A DNA stretch of 44,663 bases. It comes from Cytophagales bacterium (GTDB lineage: Bacteria; Bacteroidota; Bacteroidia; Cytophagales; Spirosomataceae). The number at the start of each line of letters is the position of its first letter. Within the stretch, counting starts at the first letter, position 1. The stretch is taken from contig JANSYO010000039.1 of NCBI GenBank assembly GCA_024742395.1, forward strand, positions 1 through 44,663. Direction: 5' to 3'. The position numbers were made by a program, and so were the translations under genes. The notes below the pieces were generated by a model. The model was not told where the DNA came from and did not search any database. It saw only the letters and a list, made by a program, of their open reading frames with translations. Shown in pieces: positions 27,215 through 35,524 of the stretch.

Positions 27215-28468
27215 ATGAAGCTTATCAAAGCTGAGGTTGTCACTATAGGCGACGAGATTCTTTACGGTCAAATTACGGATACCAACACTCAATGGATGAG
27301 TGCCGAATTAGATAAAATTGGTATCAAGACGATCAGAAAGAGCTCCATTGGAGATGATAAGCAGGAAATTTTATCTCTTCTTAGTGAAAGCCTTAAGCGA
27401 GCGGATATTGTTCTGATAACAGGCGGACTGGGACCTACCAAAGATGATATTACCAAAAAGACTATCGCTGAATTCTTTGATGACCATCTGGAACTTAACC
27501 CTGTAGCTCTTGAAATGGTCAAAGCCATTTTTGAGAAATTTGGAAGAGAGGTTACGGAAATTAACCGTCAGCAAGCTATGCTTCCAACTAAATGTAGGTT
27601 CATACCTAATGCCGTAGGCACAGCTCCATGCATGTGGTTTGATAAAGACAACAAGGTAATTATTTCAATGCCGGGTGTACCTTTTGAAATGAAATACATC
27701 ATGGAGAATGAAATTTTACCGCGTTTAAAAGAAAAATTTCAGATGCCGGTCATTCTTCATAAAGTCATTAGGACTACGGGGATCGGTGAGTCTGCACTTG
27801 CCGAGCTTATTGAGGAATGGGAAGACCAACTACCTGCACATATTAAATTGGCTTATTTACCGAATCTGTCTCAAGTTAGACTTCGATTAACCGGGATTGG
27901 GGAAGAAGAATCTACCGTCAGAGCAGAGATCAATAAGGAGATTGAAAAAGTTAAGCCTCTTATTCAGTCTTATGTTTTTGGAGAAGATGACGATGAATTA
28001 GAATTAGCCATAGGAAGATTGCTGGTAGAAAGTAATGCAACTTTAACTACTGCAGAAAGCTGTACCGGTGGCTATTTGGCTCATAGCCTTACAGCAAATC
28101 CCGGAAGTTCTGCTTATTTCCTGGGATCTGTAGTAAGTTACGCCAATGAGGTTAAAATAAACCAATTGGGAGTAAAACCTGAGACTTTAAGGGATTATGG
28201 AGCTGTTTCAGAACAAACTGTAATTCAAATGGCTGAGGGGGCAAAAAACAGGCTTGGCAGTACTTATTCCTTGGCTACCAGCGGAATAGCAGGACCTGAC
28301 GGAGGTACAGAAGAAAAGCCCGTTGGGACAATCTGGATTGCATGTGCAGGCCCAAAAGGTACTGTGACAAAAAAAATATTGAGCAGCAAAACAAGACTTG
28401 TGAATATAAAATACGCAAGTAAAGTATCTTTGAATTTGCTACGTAAAATGATTTTAAACGAAATTTGA
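27215..28468 (+). CDS. cinA: CinA-like protein / nicotinamide-nucleotide amidase
   Basis: A 417-residue CinA family protein of standard length. The N-terminal MoCF-like domain has VVTIGDEILYGQITDTN and LITGGLGPTKDDITKK; the C-terminal deamidase domain has TTAESCTGGYLAHSLT with the catalytic serine and the LATSGIAGPDGGTEEKPVGT signature. Full-length CinA combines ADP-ribose pyrophosphatase and NMN deamidase activities in pyridine-nucleotide recycling. It overlaps the next gene's possible TTG start and is 17 bp from its ATG, so cinA and the E2 gene are likely co-transcribed. Confidence 0.96.
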   Translation: MKLIKAEVVTIGDEILYGQITDTNTQWMSAELDKIGIKTIRKSSIGDDKQEILSLLSESLKRADIVLITGGLGPTKDDITKKTIAEFFDDHLELNPVALEMVKAIFEKFGREVTEINRQQAMLPTKCRFIPNAVGTAPCMWFDKDNKVIISMPGVPFEMKYIMENEILPRLKEKFQMPVILHKVIRTTGIGESALAELIEEWEDQLPAHIKLAYLPNLSQVRLRLTGIGEEESTVRAEINKEIEKVKPLIQSYVFGEDDDELELAIGRLLVESNATLTTAESCTGGYLAHSLTANPGSSAYFLGSVVSYANEVKINQLGVKPETLRDYGAVSEQTVIQMAEGAKNRLGSTYSLATSGIAGPDGGTEEKPVGTIWIACAGPKGTVTKKILSSKTRLVNIKYASKVSLNLLRKMILNEI

Positions 28469-28485
28469 CCGACAAAATAGAAAGG

Positions 28486-29724
28486 ATGGTTGAAGTAGAG
28501 ATGAAAATGCCCACTATGGGCGAGAGTATTTTTGAGTGTACCGTACTAAACTGGCTCGTTAACGAAGGTGATACGGTAAGTGCAGATGATATGATTTTGG
28601 AGGTGGCTACCGATAAAATCGATACAGAAATAGGTGCACAATATTCGGGTACCTTTGTCAAATTTTTAGTTAATACCGGTGATGTAGCTGCCATTGGAAG
28701 TCCTATCTGTGTTATCAGAACTGAGGATGATGTGGAGGTAGATGAGGTAGATGAACTGGCTAAAGAGCTTGAAAATGAAATTGGCACCATCAAAGAAGTT
28801 GTTTCAGTTGGAAATGACAATGGAGTTTCAGGAAAGTTCTTCTCTCCTTTGGTTCTTAGCATAGCCAAAGAAGAAGGTATTAGCAAAAAGGAACTTAACA
28901 GTATTAAAGGGACCGGTTTAAACAATCGTGTCACAAAAGAGGATATTCTTGCTTACGTGAAATCTGGAGGTAAGAAACAATCGTTTAATTTTCAGAAGGA
29001 AGAATTCAAAGCTGGTGAAGATACCATTATTGAGATGGATCGTCTTAGAATGATGATTTCTGACAGAATGGTAAGTTCTAAAAGAGTAGCTCCACACGTG
29101 GCCTCTTTTGTTGAAACTGACATGACTACCAGTGTTAAATGGAGAGAGAAAAATAAAGACGCCTTCTTTGATAAATACAATGAAAAAATAACGTTCACGC
29201 CTATATTAATAGAGGCCGTTGCAAAAGCTATTAAAGCCTTTCCAATGATCAATATTCAGGTAGACGTACCTAGAATAATCAAAAAAGGTGATATCAATAT
29301 TGGCATGGCGGTAGCCTTACCTGATGGCAATTTAATTGTTCCGGTGATAAAACATGCAGACCAATATTCTCTGCCAGATTTAGCCAGAAAAGTAAATGAT
29401 CTGGCAAAAAGAGCCAGAAATAATCAATTAAAGCCAGATGAATTAACCGGAGGCACCTATACCATAAGTAATATTGGAGGTTTTGGTAACATTGCCGGTA
29501 CTCCAATTATTATGCAGCCTCAAGTGGCTATCATGGCCTTCGGAACCATCAGAAAAAAACCCGCAGTCATTGAAACGCCTGAGGGTGACCTGATTGGGAT
29601 CAGGCATCAAATGATCATTTCACATTCTTATGATCATAGAGTAGTTGATGGCTCCCTGGGTGGTCTTTTTGTGAAAGCTGTTTCGGACAATTTAGAGAGT
29701 TTTGATATAAACCGGGAAATATAA
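28486..29724 (+). CDS. Dihydrolipoamide acyltransferase (E2 of a 2-oxoacid dehydrogenase complex)
   Basis: A 412-residue E2 subunit. Domains: lipoyl domain (residues 1-80, lipoyl-lysine Lys44 in ATDKIDTE), peripheral E1/E3-binding domain (FSPLVLSIAKEEGIS...RVTKEDILAYV, about 120-155), and catalytic acyltransferase domain with His384 and Asp388 in SYDHRVVDG. I start at ATG 28486 because homologues begin with the VEMxMPxMGES strand; a TTG at 28465 overlapping the cinA stop is also open. It resembles the branched-chain/2-oxoglutarate type more than the pyruvate type. No E1 or E3 gene is adjacent, so the rest of the complex is elsewhere. Confidence 0.93.
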   Translation: MVEVEMKMPTMGESIFECTVLNWLVNEGDTVSADDMILEVATDKIDTEIGAQYSGTFVKFLVNTGDVAAIGSPICVIRTEDDVEVDEVDELAKELENEIGTIKEVVSVGNDNGVSGKFFSPLVLSIAKEEGISKKELNSIKGTGLNNRVTKEDILAYVKSGGKKQSFNFQKEEFKAGEDTIIEMDRLRMMISDRMVSSKRVAPHVASFVETDMTTSVKWREKNKDAFFDKYNEKITFTPILIEAVAKAIKAFPMINIQVDVPRIIKKGDINIGMAVALPDGNLIVPVIKHADQYSLPDLARKVNDLAKRARNNQLKPDELTGGTYTISNIGGFGNIAGTPIIMQPQVAIMAFGTIRKKPAVIETPEGDLIGIRHQMIISHSYDHRVVDGSLGGLFVKAVSDNLESFDINREI

Positions 29725-29731
29725 GAATCAG

Positions 29732-31162
29732 ATGGTTTTTAACTCATTTGCCTTTCTGATCTTCTTTCCACTGGTAACACTTCTATATTTTTATTTACCT
29801 CATAAATATAGATGGTGGCTGTTATTGTTCTCCAGCTGCGTATTCTACGCCTGGTTTAAAGTAGAATATCTCCTCATTTTGGTCTTCACCATTGTAGTTG
29901 ACTATTTTGCTGCTCTATGGATAGAACGAGAAGAAGGCTCTAAACGAAAATGGGCCTTAATTATTTCTATTATAGCCAATGTGGGTGTTTTAGCCGTATT
30001 CAAGTATTCCAATTTCATGATCGGTACGGTTAACTCCATCTTTTTCAGATTGGGGAAGGAAACTTTTGATCTTTGGGATATTCTCTTACCTATTGGCTTA
30101 AGTTTTCACACTTTTCAGGCCATGAGTTATACCATAGAGGTATATAGAGGCAAGGTTCCCGCTGAAAGGAATTTATTCAGGTATGCCCTTTATGTGATGT
30201 TTTATCCTCAACTGGTGGCTGGTCCTATTGAAAGACCACAAAACGTTATTCACCAATATTACGAGGAGCATAAATTTGATTACCATAGAGTGGTAAGTGG
30301 ACTCCGGCTTATGCTATGGGGAATGTTTAAGAAGGTGGTCATTGCTGACAGGTTGGCCATTTTTGTAGAAAAAGTATATGACCACCCCGAAGGGTTCTCT
30401 GGATTGCCAATCATAACGGCAACTATCTTTTTTGGTTTTCAAATTTTCTGTGATTTCTCCGGTTATACCGACATCGGCCTTGGTGCTGCCCGTGTCATGG
30501 GTTTTGACCTTATGAAGAATTTTGATCGCCCTTATTTCTCGAAAAGCATTTCGGAATTTTGGCGTAGATGGCATATATCGCTTTCTAGTTGGTTTAGAGA
30601 CTATGTTTATATTCCATTAGGAGGAAACAGGGTCTCTACTTTCAGAAAATACTTTAACCTTTTTGTGGTGTTTCTTCTCAGTGGCTTGTGGCATGGAGCT
30701 AGCTGGAACTTCGTCATCTGGGGTTCGTTGCATGGTATTTACCTGATTGTAGGCCAGCTTACAGGTGACCTGCAGAGAAGGGTTATTTCTATGCTTAGGA
30801 TTCCCCTTCTGGAGAAAGCTATTCATGCCGGACTGGTCTTCTTTTTTATTAGTGTTGCCTGGGTATTTTTCAGAGCATCAGCTTTTTCTGATTCCATCTA
30901 TCTTTTGAAAAATATGTTTATGTCATCCAGTCATAACATTCAAGAGGTTTGGCAAATGATTGGTACACAAGATGCCTTGATTATTGTCTTTGCTATAGGT
31001 CTTATGGAGAGTGTTCATTGGTTTCAGCGTACCCATTCGATTTCTGAATGGATGGACGCCCAGCCTAAATGGTTTAGATGGAGCAGTTATTACGTGGCAT
31101 TTATTAGTATTGTACTTTTTGCAGTTTACTCGGGCACTCAATTCATATATTTCCAATTTTAA
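29732..31162 (+). CDS. MBOAT family membrane O-acyltransferase (AlgI-like)
   Basis: A 476-residue polytopic membrane protein of the AlgI/DltB branch of MBOAT enzymes, which pass an acyl group across the membrane to an extracytoplasmic polymer. Diagnostic motifs: VFNSFAFLIFFPLVTLLYF at the start, YPQLVAGPIERP, FWRRWHISLSSWFRDYVYIP, and SGLWHGASWNFVIWG with the catalytic histidine. It begins 7 bp after the E2 gene and its stop codon directly abuts the next gene's ATG. The next gene is the expected SGNH-like partner. The polymer being acylated cannot be identified from this window. Confidence 0.95.
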   Translation: MVFNSFAFLIFFPLVTLLYFYLPHKYRWWLLLFSSCVFYAWFKVEYLLILVFTIVVDYFAALWIEREEGSKRKWALIISIIANVGVLAVFKYSNFMIGTVNSIFFRLGKETFDLWDILLPIGLSFHTFQAMSYTIEVYRGKVPAERNLFRYALYVMFYPQLVAGPIERPQNVIHQYYEEHKFDYHRVVSGLRLMLWGMFKKVVIADRLAIFVEKVYDHPEGFSGLPIITATIFFGFQIFCDFSGYTDIGLGAARVMGFDLMKNFDRPYFSKSISEFWRRWHISLSSWFRDYVYIPLGGNRVSTFRKYFNLFVVFLLSGLWHGASWNFVIWGSLHGIYLIVGQLTGDLQRRVISMLRIPLLEKAIHAGLVFFFISVAWVFFRASAFSDSIYLLKNMFMSSSHNIQEVWQMIGTQDALIIVFAIGLMESVHWFQRTHSISEWMDAQPKWFRWSSYYVAFISIVLFAVYSGTQFIYFQF

Positions 31163-32167
31163 ATGAAGAAAGATTTTTTAAGGCTGGTTAAAAACATTCT
31201 TCTCTTCGGGAGCCCTGTCTTGCTGTTAGCAGTCTCCTACTTCATATTTGACCCCTTTCATGTGTTAAAACACTATGAAAGCTATCCAGACAACTACCTC
31301 AAAAGCTACAATAGAAACCGAATTAGCACCCAGATTTTCTTAAATAATAACGATTCCCTGCAGTACCGTTCTTTCATTTTTGGCAGTTCCAGAAGTAGCG
31401 TTTTTTATACTCAGGATTGGGCTAATTATATCAAGGATGAATACGCATATCATTTTGATGCCTCAAACGAAGATATTACCGGAATCTATCAGAAACTGAT
31501 GTTTATAAATGAACAGGGCAATCCAATTGATAATGCTTTGATCATTTTAGATGGAGAAAGTTTTAACCCTTATGTAGATCATGATAATTCAATCATACAT
31601 ATTCGGGATTGGAGATGGAGCGGAGAAAATCGTTTTCTATATCATTTGACCTTTTTTAAAGCCTTTTTCAAAGATTTATATTTTATCAAATACTTTGACA
31701 CCTTGATTTCACAAGAATACAAGGACTACATGTATGGCTCCTTTGAGAATAAACACATGCTTTATACGCCCATAAATAATGATTTCATTTTTCAGGGTTA
31801 CATTGACCAGATCAAGGAAGATTCCCTGGGCTATTATTCCAGAGATTTGTTTTATGAAAGAGATGAGCAAGAAGAAATGAATCCTGTATACATTGATGAG
31901 GAAGAAGAACTCAGAATGCTCAAAGAAATTAAAAGCCTTTTTGATCAAAAAAAGACCAATTATAAAATAGTCTTTGGGCCGGGTTATGACCAAAAAAAAC
32001 TACATAATGAAGATTTAGAAAAGGTCAAAGAAATATTTGGGACAGATAAGGTTTTCGATTATACAGGTCAAAACAAATTCACCAGTTCCTTATCAAACTT
32101 TTACGAGATATATCATTATAAGCCTTTGGTAGCCAGAGAAATTATGGACTCCATCTATGTGAAATAA
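31163..32167 (+). CDS. SGNH-like partner of MBOAT acyltransferase
   Basis: A 334-residue protein with an N-terminal membrane anchor (about residues 10-27, FGSPVLLLAVSYFIFD). FIFGSSRSS (near residue 75) looks like the GDS/GSS block that carries the nucleophilic serine of SGNH hydrolase-like acetyltransferases such as AlgJ/AlgX/DltD. FYEIYHYKPLVAREIMD near the C-terminus looks like the acidic-x-x-His block. This is a motif-level assignment, strengthened by exact abutment to the MBOAT gene. It likely accepts the acyl group in the periplasm and completes transfer to the polymer. Confidence 0.65.
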   Translation: MKKDFLRLVKNILLFGSPVLLLAVSYFIFDPFHVLKHYESYPDNYLKSYNRNRISTQIFLNNNDSLQYRSFIFGSSRSSVFYTQDWANYIKDEYAYHFDASNEDITGIYQKLMFINEQGNPIDNALIILDGESFNPYVDHDNSIIHIRDWRWSGENRFLYHLTFFKAFFKDLYFIKYFDTLISQEYKDYMYGSFENKHMLYTPINNDFIFQGYIDQIKEDSLGYYSRDLFYERDEQEEMNPVYIDEEEELRMLKEIKSLFDQKKTNYKIVFGPGYDQKKLHNEDLEKVKEIFGTDKVFDYTGQNKFTSSLSNFYEIYHYKPLVAREIMDSIYVK

Positions 32168-32186
32168 GTTCTCCTCGTTATCCTTC

Positions 32187-32231
32187 TGTGATAAGTATCA
32201 CGTTTTTCAGATTTAATTGTATTTAGCTTTG
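32187..32231 (+). promoter_or_regulatory. Crp/Fnr-type operator plus -7 box for the tsdA unit
   Basis: TGTGA-TAAGTA-TCACG at 32187-32202 is a Crp/Fnr-type palindrome. After exactly 21 nt comes TAGCTTTG (32224-32231), a TAnnTTTG -7 box. If transcription starts 5 nt after the box, the operator centre is at about -41.5, the class II activator position. The predicted leader to the TTG start of the cytochrome gene is about 16 nt. The same 21-nt geometry recurs at 35469 and 37952. Confidence 0.7.
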
Positions 32232-32251
32232 TTTATTAGTGAATTTACTAT

Positions 32252-33283
32252 TTGGACAACAAAGCAAAACTTCTTCGAGAAGCCAATTTTGGTTTAGGAC
32301 TGCTAAAAATACTTTTAGCCGCATTTTTAATGATTATTCCCGCTATTTTCCTTTGGACACAATTTAATAAAGAATGGCCTAAAGAGAAGGAGATTAAGCC
32401 ACGGGTGTATACTCCTAAAGTTAATCTATCAGTAGCCCCGTCAATAAATAGATTATCACGAGATCCAAATAAAGAACAGTTGTTTTACGGGCAGGAATTA
32501 ATTCGTAATACTGCTTATTATATAGGATTTAACGGAACTAAAAAGCAAATAACAAACGGGCTTAATTGCCAGAATTGTCATTTAGATGCAGGTCAAAAAC
32601 CTTGGGGTAATAATTATCTAGGTGTGGCCTCGTCCTACCCTCAAATTAGAAAAAGGTCAAATAAAATGACTGATGTCTACGGCCGGATAAATGGCTGTTT
32701 AAGCCGAAGCCTAAACGGACAAACACTGGATAGTACCGATACTGAAATGAAGGCCATGGCTGCCTACATTAACTGGTTGGGACAAGACATACCGAAAGGA
32801 TACAAGGCAAAAGGGGCAAAAGTTTATCCTATAGAATTTCTTGATAGAGCGGCAAGTCCAGAAAACGGGAAACGGGTTTATGAAACCAAATGTATGGTTT
32901 GCCATCAACAAAATGGAGAGGGGATCTTGTCTGAAAACAAGCGGAGCTATACGTATCCGCCATTATGGGGAAAGCATTCGTACAATGACGGAGCTGGCCT
33001 TTACAGGTTGTCAAAATTCGCCGGATATGCGAAAATGAACATGCCTTTTGGCGTAACACATGAGAACCCGCAGCTATCCGATGAAGAAGCCTGGGATTTG
33101 GCGGCATATGTAAATAGTATGCCAAGACCTGAGAAAGATAAATCAAACGACTGGCCGAATTTAGCGGATAAACCAATAGATCATCCCTTTGGCCCTTATG
33201 CTGATCCATTTTCAGAAGAGCAGCACAAGTACGGACCTTATAAACCAATTAAAGAATGGTACGAAAACCAAAATATACGATGA
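32252..33283 (+). CDS. tsdA: TsdA-like dihaem cytochrome c, thiosulfate dehydrogenase (tetrathionate-forming)
   Basis: A 343-residue membrane-anchored dihaem cytochrome c. Haem motifs are CQNCH (106-110) and CMVCH (214-218). The TsdA signature RINGCLSRSLNG places Cys149 where TsdA has its unusual cysteine haem ligand, and MNMPFGV gives Met264 as a candidate ligand of the second haem. TsdA couples two thiosulfates to tetrathionate in the periplasm. The start is TTG: an in-frame TGA at 32240 rules out earlier starts, and the next ATG is inside the membrane anchor (residues ~15-36). The stop overlaps the next start as ATGA. It could instead run as a tetrathionate reductase. Confidence 0.8.
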   Translation: MDNKAKLLREANFGLGLLKILLAAFLMIIPAIFLWTQFNKEWPKEKEIKPRVYTPKVNLSVAPSINRLSRDPNKEQLFYGQELIRNTAYYIGFNGTKKQITNGLNCQNCHLDAGQKPWGNNYLGVASSYPQIRKRSNKMTDVYGRINGCLSRSLNGQTLDSTDTEMKAMAAYINWLGQDIPKGYKAKGAKVYPIEFLDRAASPENGKRVYETKCMVCHQQNGEGILSENKRSYTYPPLWGKHSYNDGAGLYRLSKFAGYAKMNMPFGVTHENPQLSDEEAWDLAAYVNSMPRPEKDKSNDWPNLADKPIDHPFGPYADPFSEEQHKYGPYKPIKEWYENQNIR

Positions 33284-33690
33284 AAAATAGCTTAATCCTT
33301 TTACTTCTCTTTTTAAGTATGAGCCTTGGTGCTCTGGCTCAAAACAGCCATAAAATAGTCTTTCAGTTGGCCACAGCTGATGAAAAAGAGCAAAGTTCTT
33401 TAACCAGACAATTAAACAATGTCTTGAATTACTGGCCAAAAGCTGAAATAGAAGTAGTGGTACATAGTGGGGCTATTGAATTTATGATGTCAGAAAAAAG
33501 TATTGCTGCAAAGGAGATTCCTGAGTTAATGAAACGCGGCGTTCAGTTTGCAGTTTGTCAAAACACAATGAAAAGAAAGGGAGTAACTGAAGAGCAAATA
33601 ATCAGCGGAGCAAAGTATGTCCCGGTCGGAATTGCTGAAATAGTCATCAAGCAAGAAGAAGGCTTTGCGTATATAAAAGCAGGTTACTAA
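33280..33690 (+). CDS. Exported DsrE-family sulfur-carrier-like protein
   Basis: A 136-residue DsrE/DsrF-like protein with a signal peptide (MKNSLILLLLFLSMSLGALAQ). The ATG at 33280 is chosen for this signal; it overlaps the TsdA stop by four bases. The DsrE-fold strands HKIVFQLATAD and AEIEVVVHSGAIEFM are clear, and Cys93 in FAVCQNTMK is the conserved cysteine position that binds sulfane sulfur in DsrE proteins. EEQIISGAKYVPVGIAEIV is the family's usual C-terminal part. Export means that any persulfide chemistry is periplasmic. Its tight coupling to tsdA suggests a role in handling thiosulfate-derived sulfur. Confidence 0.85.
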   Translation: MKNSLILLLLFLSMSLGALAQNSHKIVFQLATADEKEQSSLTRQLNNVLNYWPKAEIEVVVHSGAIEFMMSEKSIAAKEIPELMKRGVQFAVCQNTMKRKGVTEEQIISGAKYVPVGIAEIVIKQEEGFAYIKAGY

Positions 33691-33743
33691 GCAGATAGCA
33701 GCCGACTTCATCAACAAATTTTATTAACCTAAACCTATTGAAC

Positions 33744-35417
33744 ATGAGTAACAGAAGAGATTTTTTAAAGAAAGGTGTTTTGAGCGGATTGGCTACAGCT
33801 GTTCCAATTTCAGGGGTTTTGGCCTCGGATAATTTTCCTTCAAATAAACAAATACTGTTAAAGGAAGAAAGCGGTACTATTACTTTGCTTCAAACTACAG
33901 ATGTACATTGTCAGATACACCCACATGATGAACTCTTTTGGGAAAATGAAGAACTGACCTTTCGAAAAGCAGGAGGCTATGCCCACATGGCTTCGGTTAT
34001 TAATAAAATCAGGAAGGAAAATCCCAATACCATTACTATAGATACCGGTGACATGTTTCAGGGATCTGAGCTTTCAGATAAAACTCAGGGCGATGCCCTG
34101 GTGCCAATTTTAAATGAAATTAACTACGATATCTATACCCCGGGAAACTGGGAGGTTATTTATTACAAGCAAAAAATGCAAAAACTTTTAGGTGGTTTAA
34201 ACGCCCCTAAGGTATGTGCTAATATGTTTCACGACAAAGGGCATGGAACACCGGGAGAACCGATTTTTCAGCCCTATCAGACAATCACAAAACTTGGCGT
34301 AAAAATTGGCTTTCTTGGGTATACTGACCATTTAGTACCAAAAAGGCAACCACCTGCATTAAGCAAAGGAATCATTTATACCAAACCCGAAGAGAACATC
34401 AGGCATTATATTGATTTATTGAGAGATCAGGAACAATGTGACTTTGTTATCATTCTGTCTCACTTAGGTCTATCGCAGCAAATTGCCCTGGCTAATAACC
34501 CTAAATGTGAAGGAATAGATTACATTTTTGGCGGAGACACTCATGAAAGAATCAGAAAGCCAATACAGTGTAAATATGCAAAAGTGGTAGAACCTGGAGC
34601 CTTCAGCTCTTTTGTGGGCAGACTAGATCTGAAAGTAAAAAAAGGGAAAATCGTTGAGGAAAAGTATGAGCTAATTGAAGTAAAACCTGACGTTTATCCT
34701 GCCGACAAAGAAGTTGCTAAAATTATAAAAAAGCACGAAAAGCCCTACCTGGATAGCATTAACGAAGTTTTAGGCTACTCTACCCTGCCTCTGTATAGAA
34801 ACTTTGTGATAGAAAACACAATGGACACACTGGTGATTGATGCACTGAAGTGGAAAACGGGCGTTGATATAGCTTTATCCAACGGGTTCCGTTTTTGCCC
34901 CCCTCGAACTCCTGACAAAAATGGTCTTGTTCCTATAACTCAAGGCTATCTTTTCGATATGCTTCCGGTTAACTCTCCTGTGAGAATTGGTACTATTAAA
35001 GGAGAAAGTATAGTGCCTTGGCTTGAAAGGGAATTAGAAAACGTATTTGCAAAAGATGCCTCACGCCGTTTTGGCGGATGGGTGGTCAAATTCAGAGGAA
35101 TGGAGCTTGAGTTTTATGGCTTTAAACCAATGGGTGAAAAGGTAGCGAAAGTGACCATTGGCGGTAAACCTATTGACCCGAAAAAAGACTATACTGTCTG
35201 TGCTTGTGAAAGAGAAGGAGACCCCGACGATGCCATCTGCAGAATGAGAAATGTAAGAAATACCTACTCAGAAAAGTATACTCTACATGATGCTGTAAGA
35301 GAGTATCTCAAAGAGCATTCGCCGGTAACTCCTACTCCCAAAGGGAGTTTGAAAATATTGGATGGTGATCAACGGCTTTTATCACAGGTTTGGGGTGTAG
35401 ACTATACTTTCTCGTAA
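33744..35417 (+). CDS. soxB: SoxB-like Tat-exported dimetal phosphoesterase-fold protein
   Basis: A 557-residue protein starting with a twin-arginine signal (NRRDFLKKG), chosen at ATG 33744 rather than TTG 33738. It has the calcineurin-like metallophosphoesterase plus 5'-nucleotidase C-terminal domain layout. Metal-site motifs: Asp53-x-His55 (TTDVHC), Asp100/Asp103 (DTGDMFQG), GNWE at 134-137, His240 (SHLG) and GGDTHE with His267. Trp136 replaces the catalytic histidine of true 5'-nucleotidases (GNHE), as I recall for SoxB, which hydrolyses sulfate from protein-bound thiosulfate. The Tat signal also fits SoxB. No SoxAX, SoxYZ or SoxCD is present, so a distinct substrate is possible. It is third in the tsdA unit. 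Confidence 0.72.
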   Translation: MSNRRDFLKKGVLSGLATAVPISGVLASDNFPSNKQILLKEESGTITLLQTTDVHCQIHPHDELFWENEELTFRKAGGYAHMASVINKIRKENPNTITIDTGDMFQGSELSDKTQGDALVPILNEINYDIYTPGNWEVIYYKQKMQKLLGGLNAPKVCANMFHDKGHGTPGEPIFQPYQTITKLGVKIGFLGYTDHLVPKRQPPALSKGIIYTKPEENIRHYIDLLRDQEQCDFVIILSHLGLSQQIALANNPKCEGIDYIFGGDTHERIRKPIQCKYAKVVEPGAFSSFVGRLDLKVKKGKIVEEKYELIEVKPDVYPADKEVAKIIKKHEKPYLDSINEVLGYSTLPLYRNFVIENTMDTLVIDALKWKTGVDIALSNGFRFCPPRTPDKNGLVPITQGYLFDMLPVNSPVRIGTIKGESIVPWLERELENVFAKDASRRFGGWVVKFRGMELEFYGFKPMGEKVAKVTIGGKPIDPKKDYTVCACEREGDPDDAICRMRNVRNTYSEKYTLHDAVREYLKEHSPVTPTPKGSLKILDGDQRLLSQVWGVDYTFS

Positions 35418-35462
35418 TTAGAATTCTGATAATTAGACAGTTAACTCAAAATATTTGTCATT

Positions 35463-35513
35463 AAAGAGTGTAACGTTTGTTACACTCTTTAGGCTGTGCT
35501 TAGTCTAATTTTG
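35463..35513 (+). promoter_or_regulatory. Crp/Fnr-type operator, hairpin and -7 box for the porin unit
   Basis: 35463-35490 is a perfect inverted repeat with 12-bp arms (AAAGAGTGTAAC / GTTACACTCTTT) and a 4-nt spacer. Its core TGTAA-CGTTTG-TTACA (35469-35484) is a Crp/Fnr-type site. TAATTTTG, a TAnnTTTG box, follows at 35506-35513 after exactly 21 nt. The same repeat lies 46 bp after the soxB stop and can fold as a terminator, so it may serve both ends. The leader to ATG 35525 would be short, about 7 nt. Confidence 0.7.
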
Positions 35514-35524
35514 TGATTAATATC

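Noticed and set aside
28275-28934. 219-residue minus-strand ORF with a signal-like start, antisense to cinA and the E2 gene
   Set aside because: It lies entirely opposite two clearly coding genes, is strongly Ser/Thr-rich as an antisense shadow would be, and matches no family.
32829-33248. 139-residue minus-strand ORF opposite the TsdA-like gene
   Set aside because: It is antisense to the second haem domain of a well-supported cytochrome; composition fits a shadow frame.
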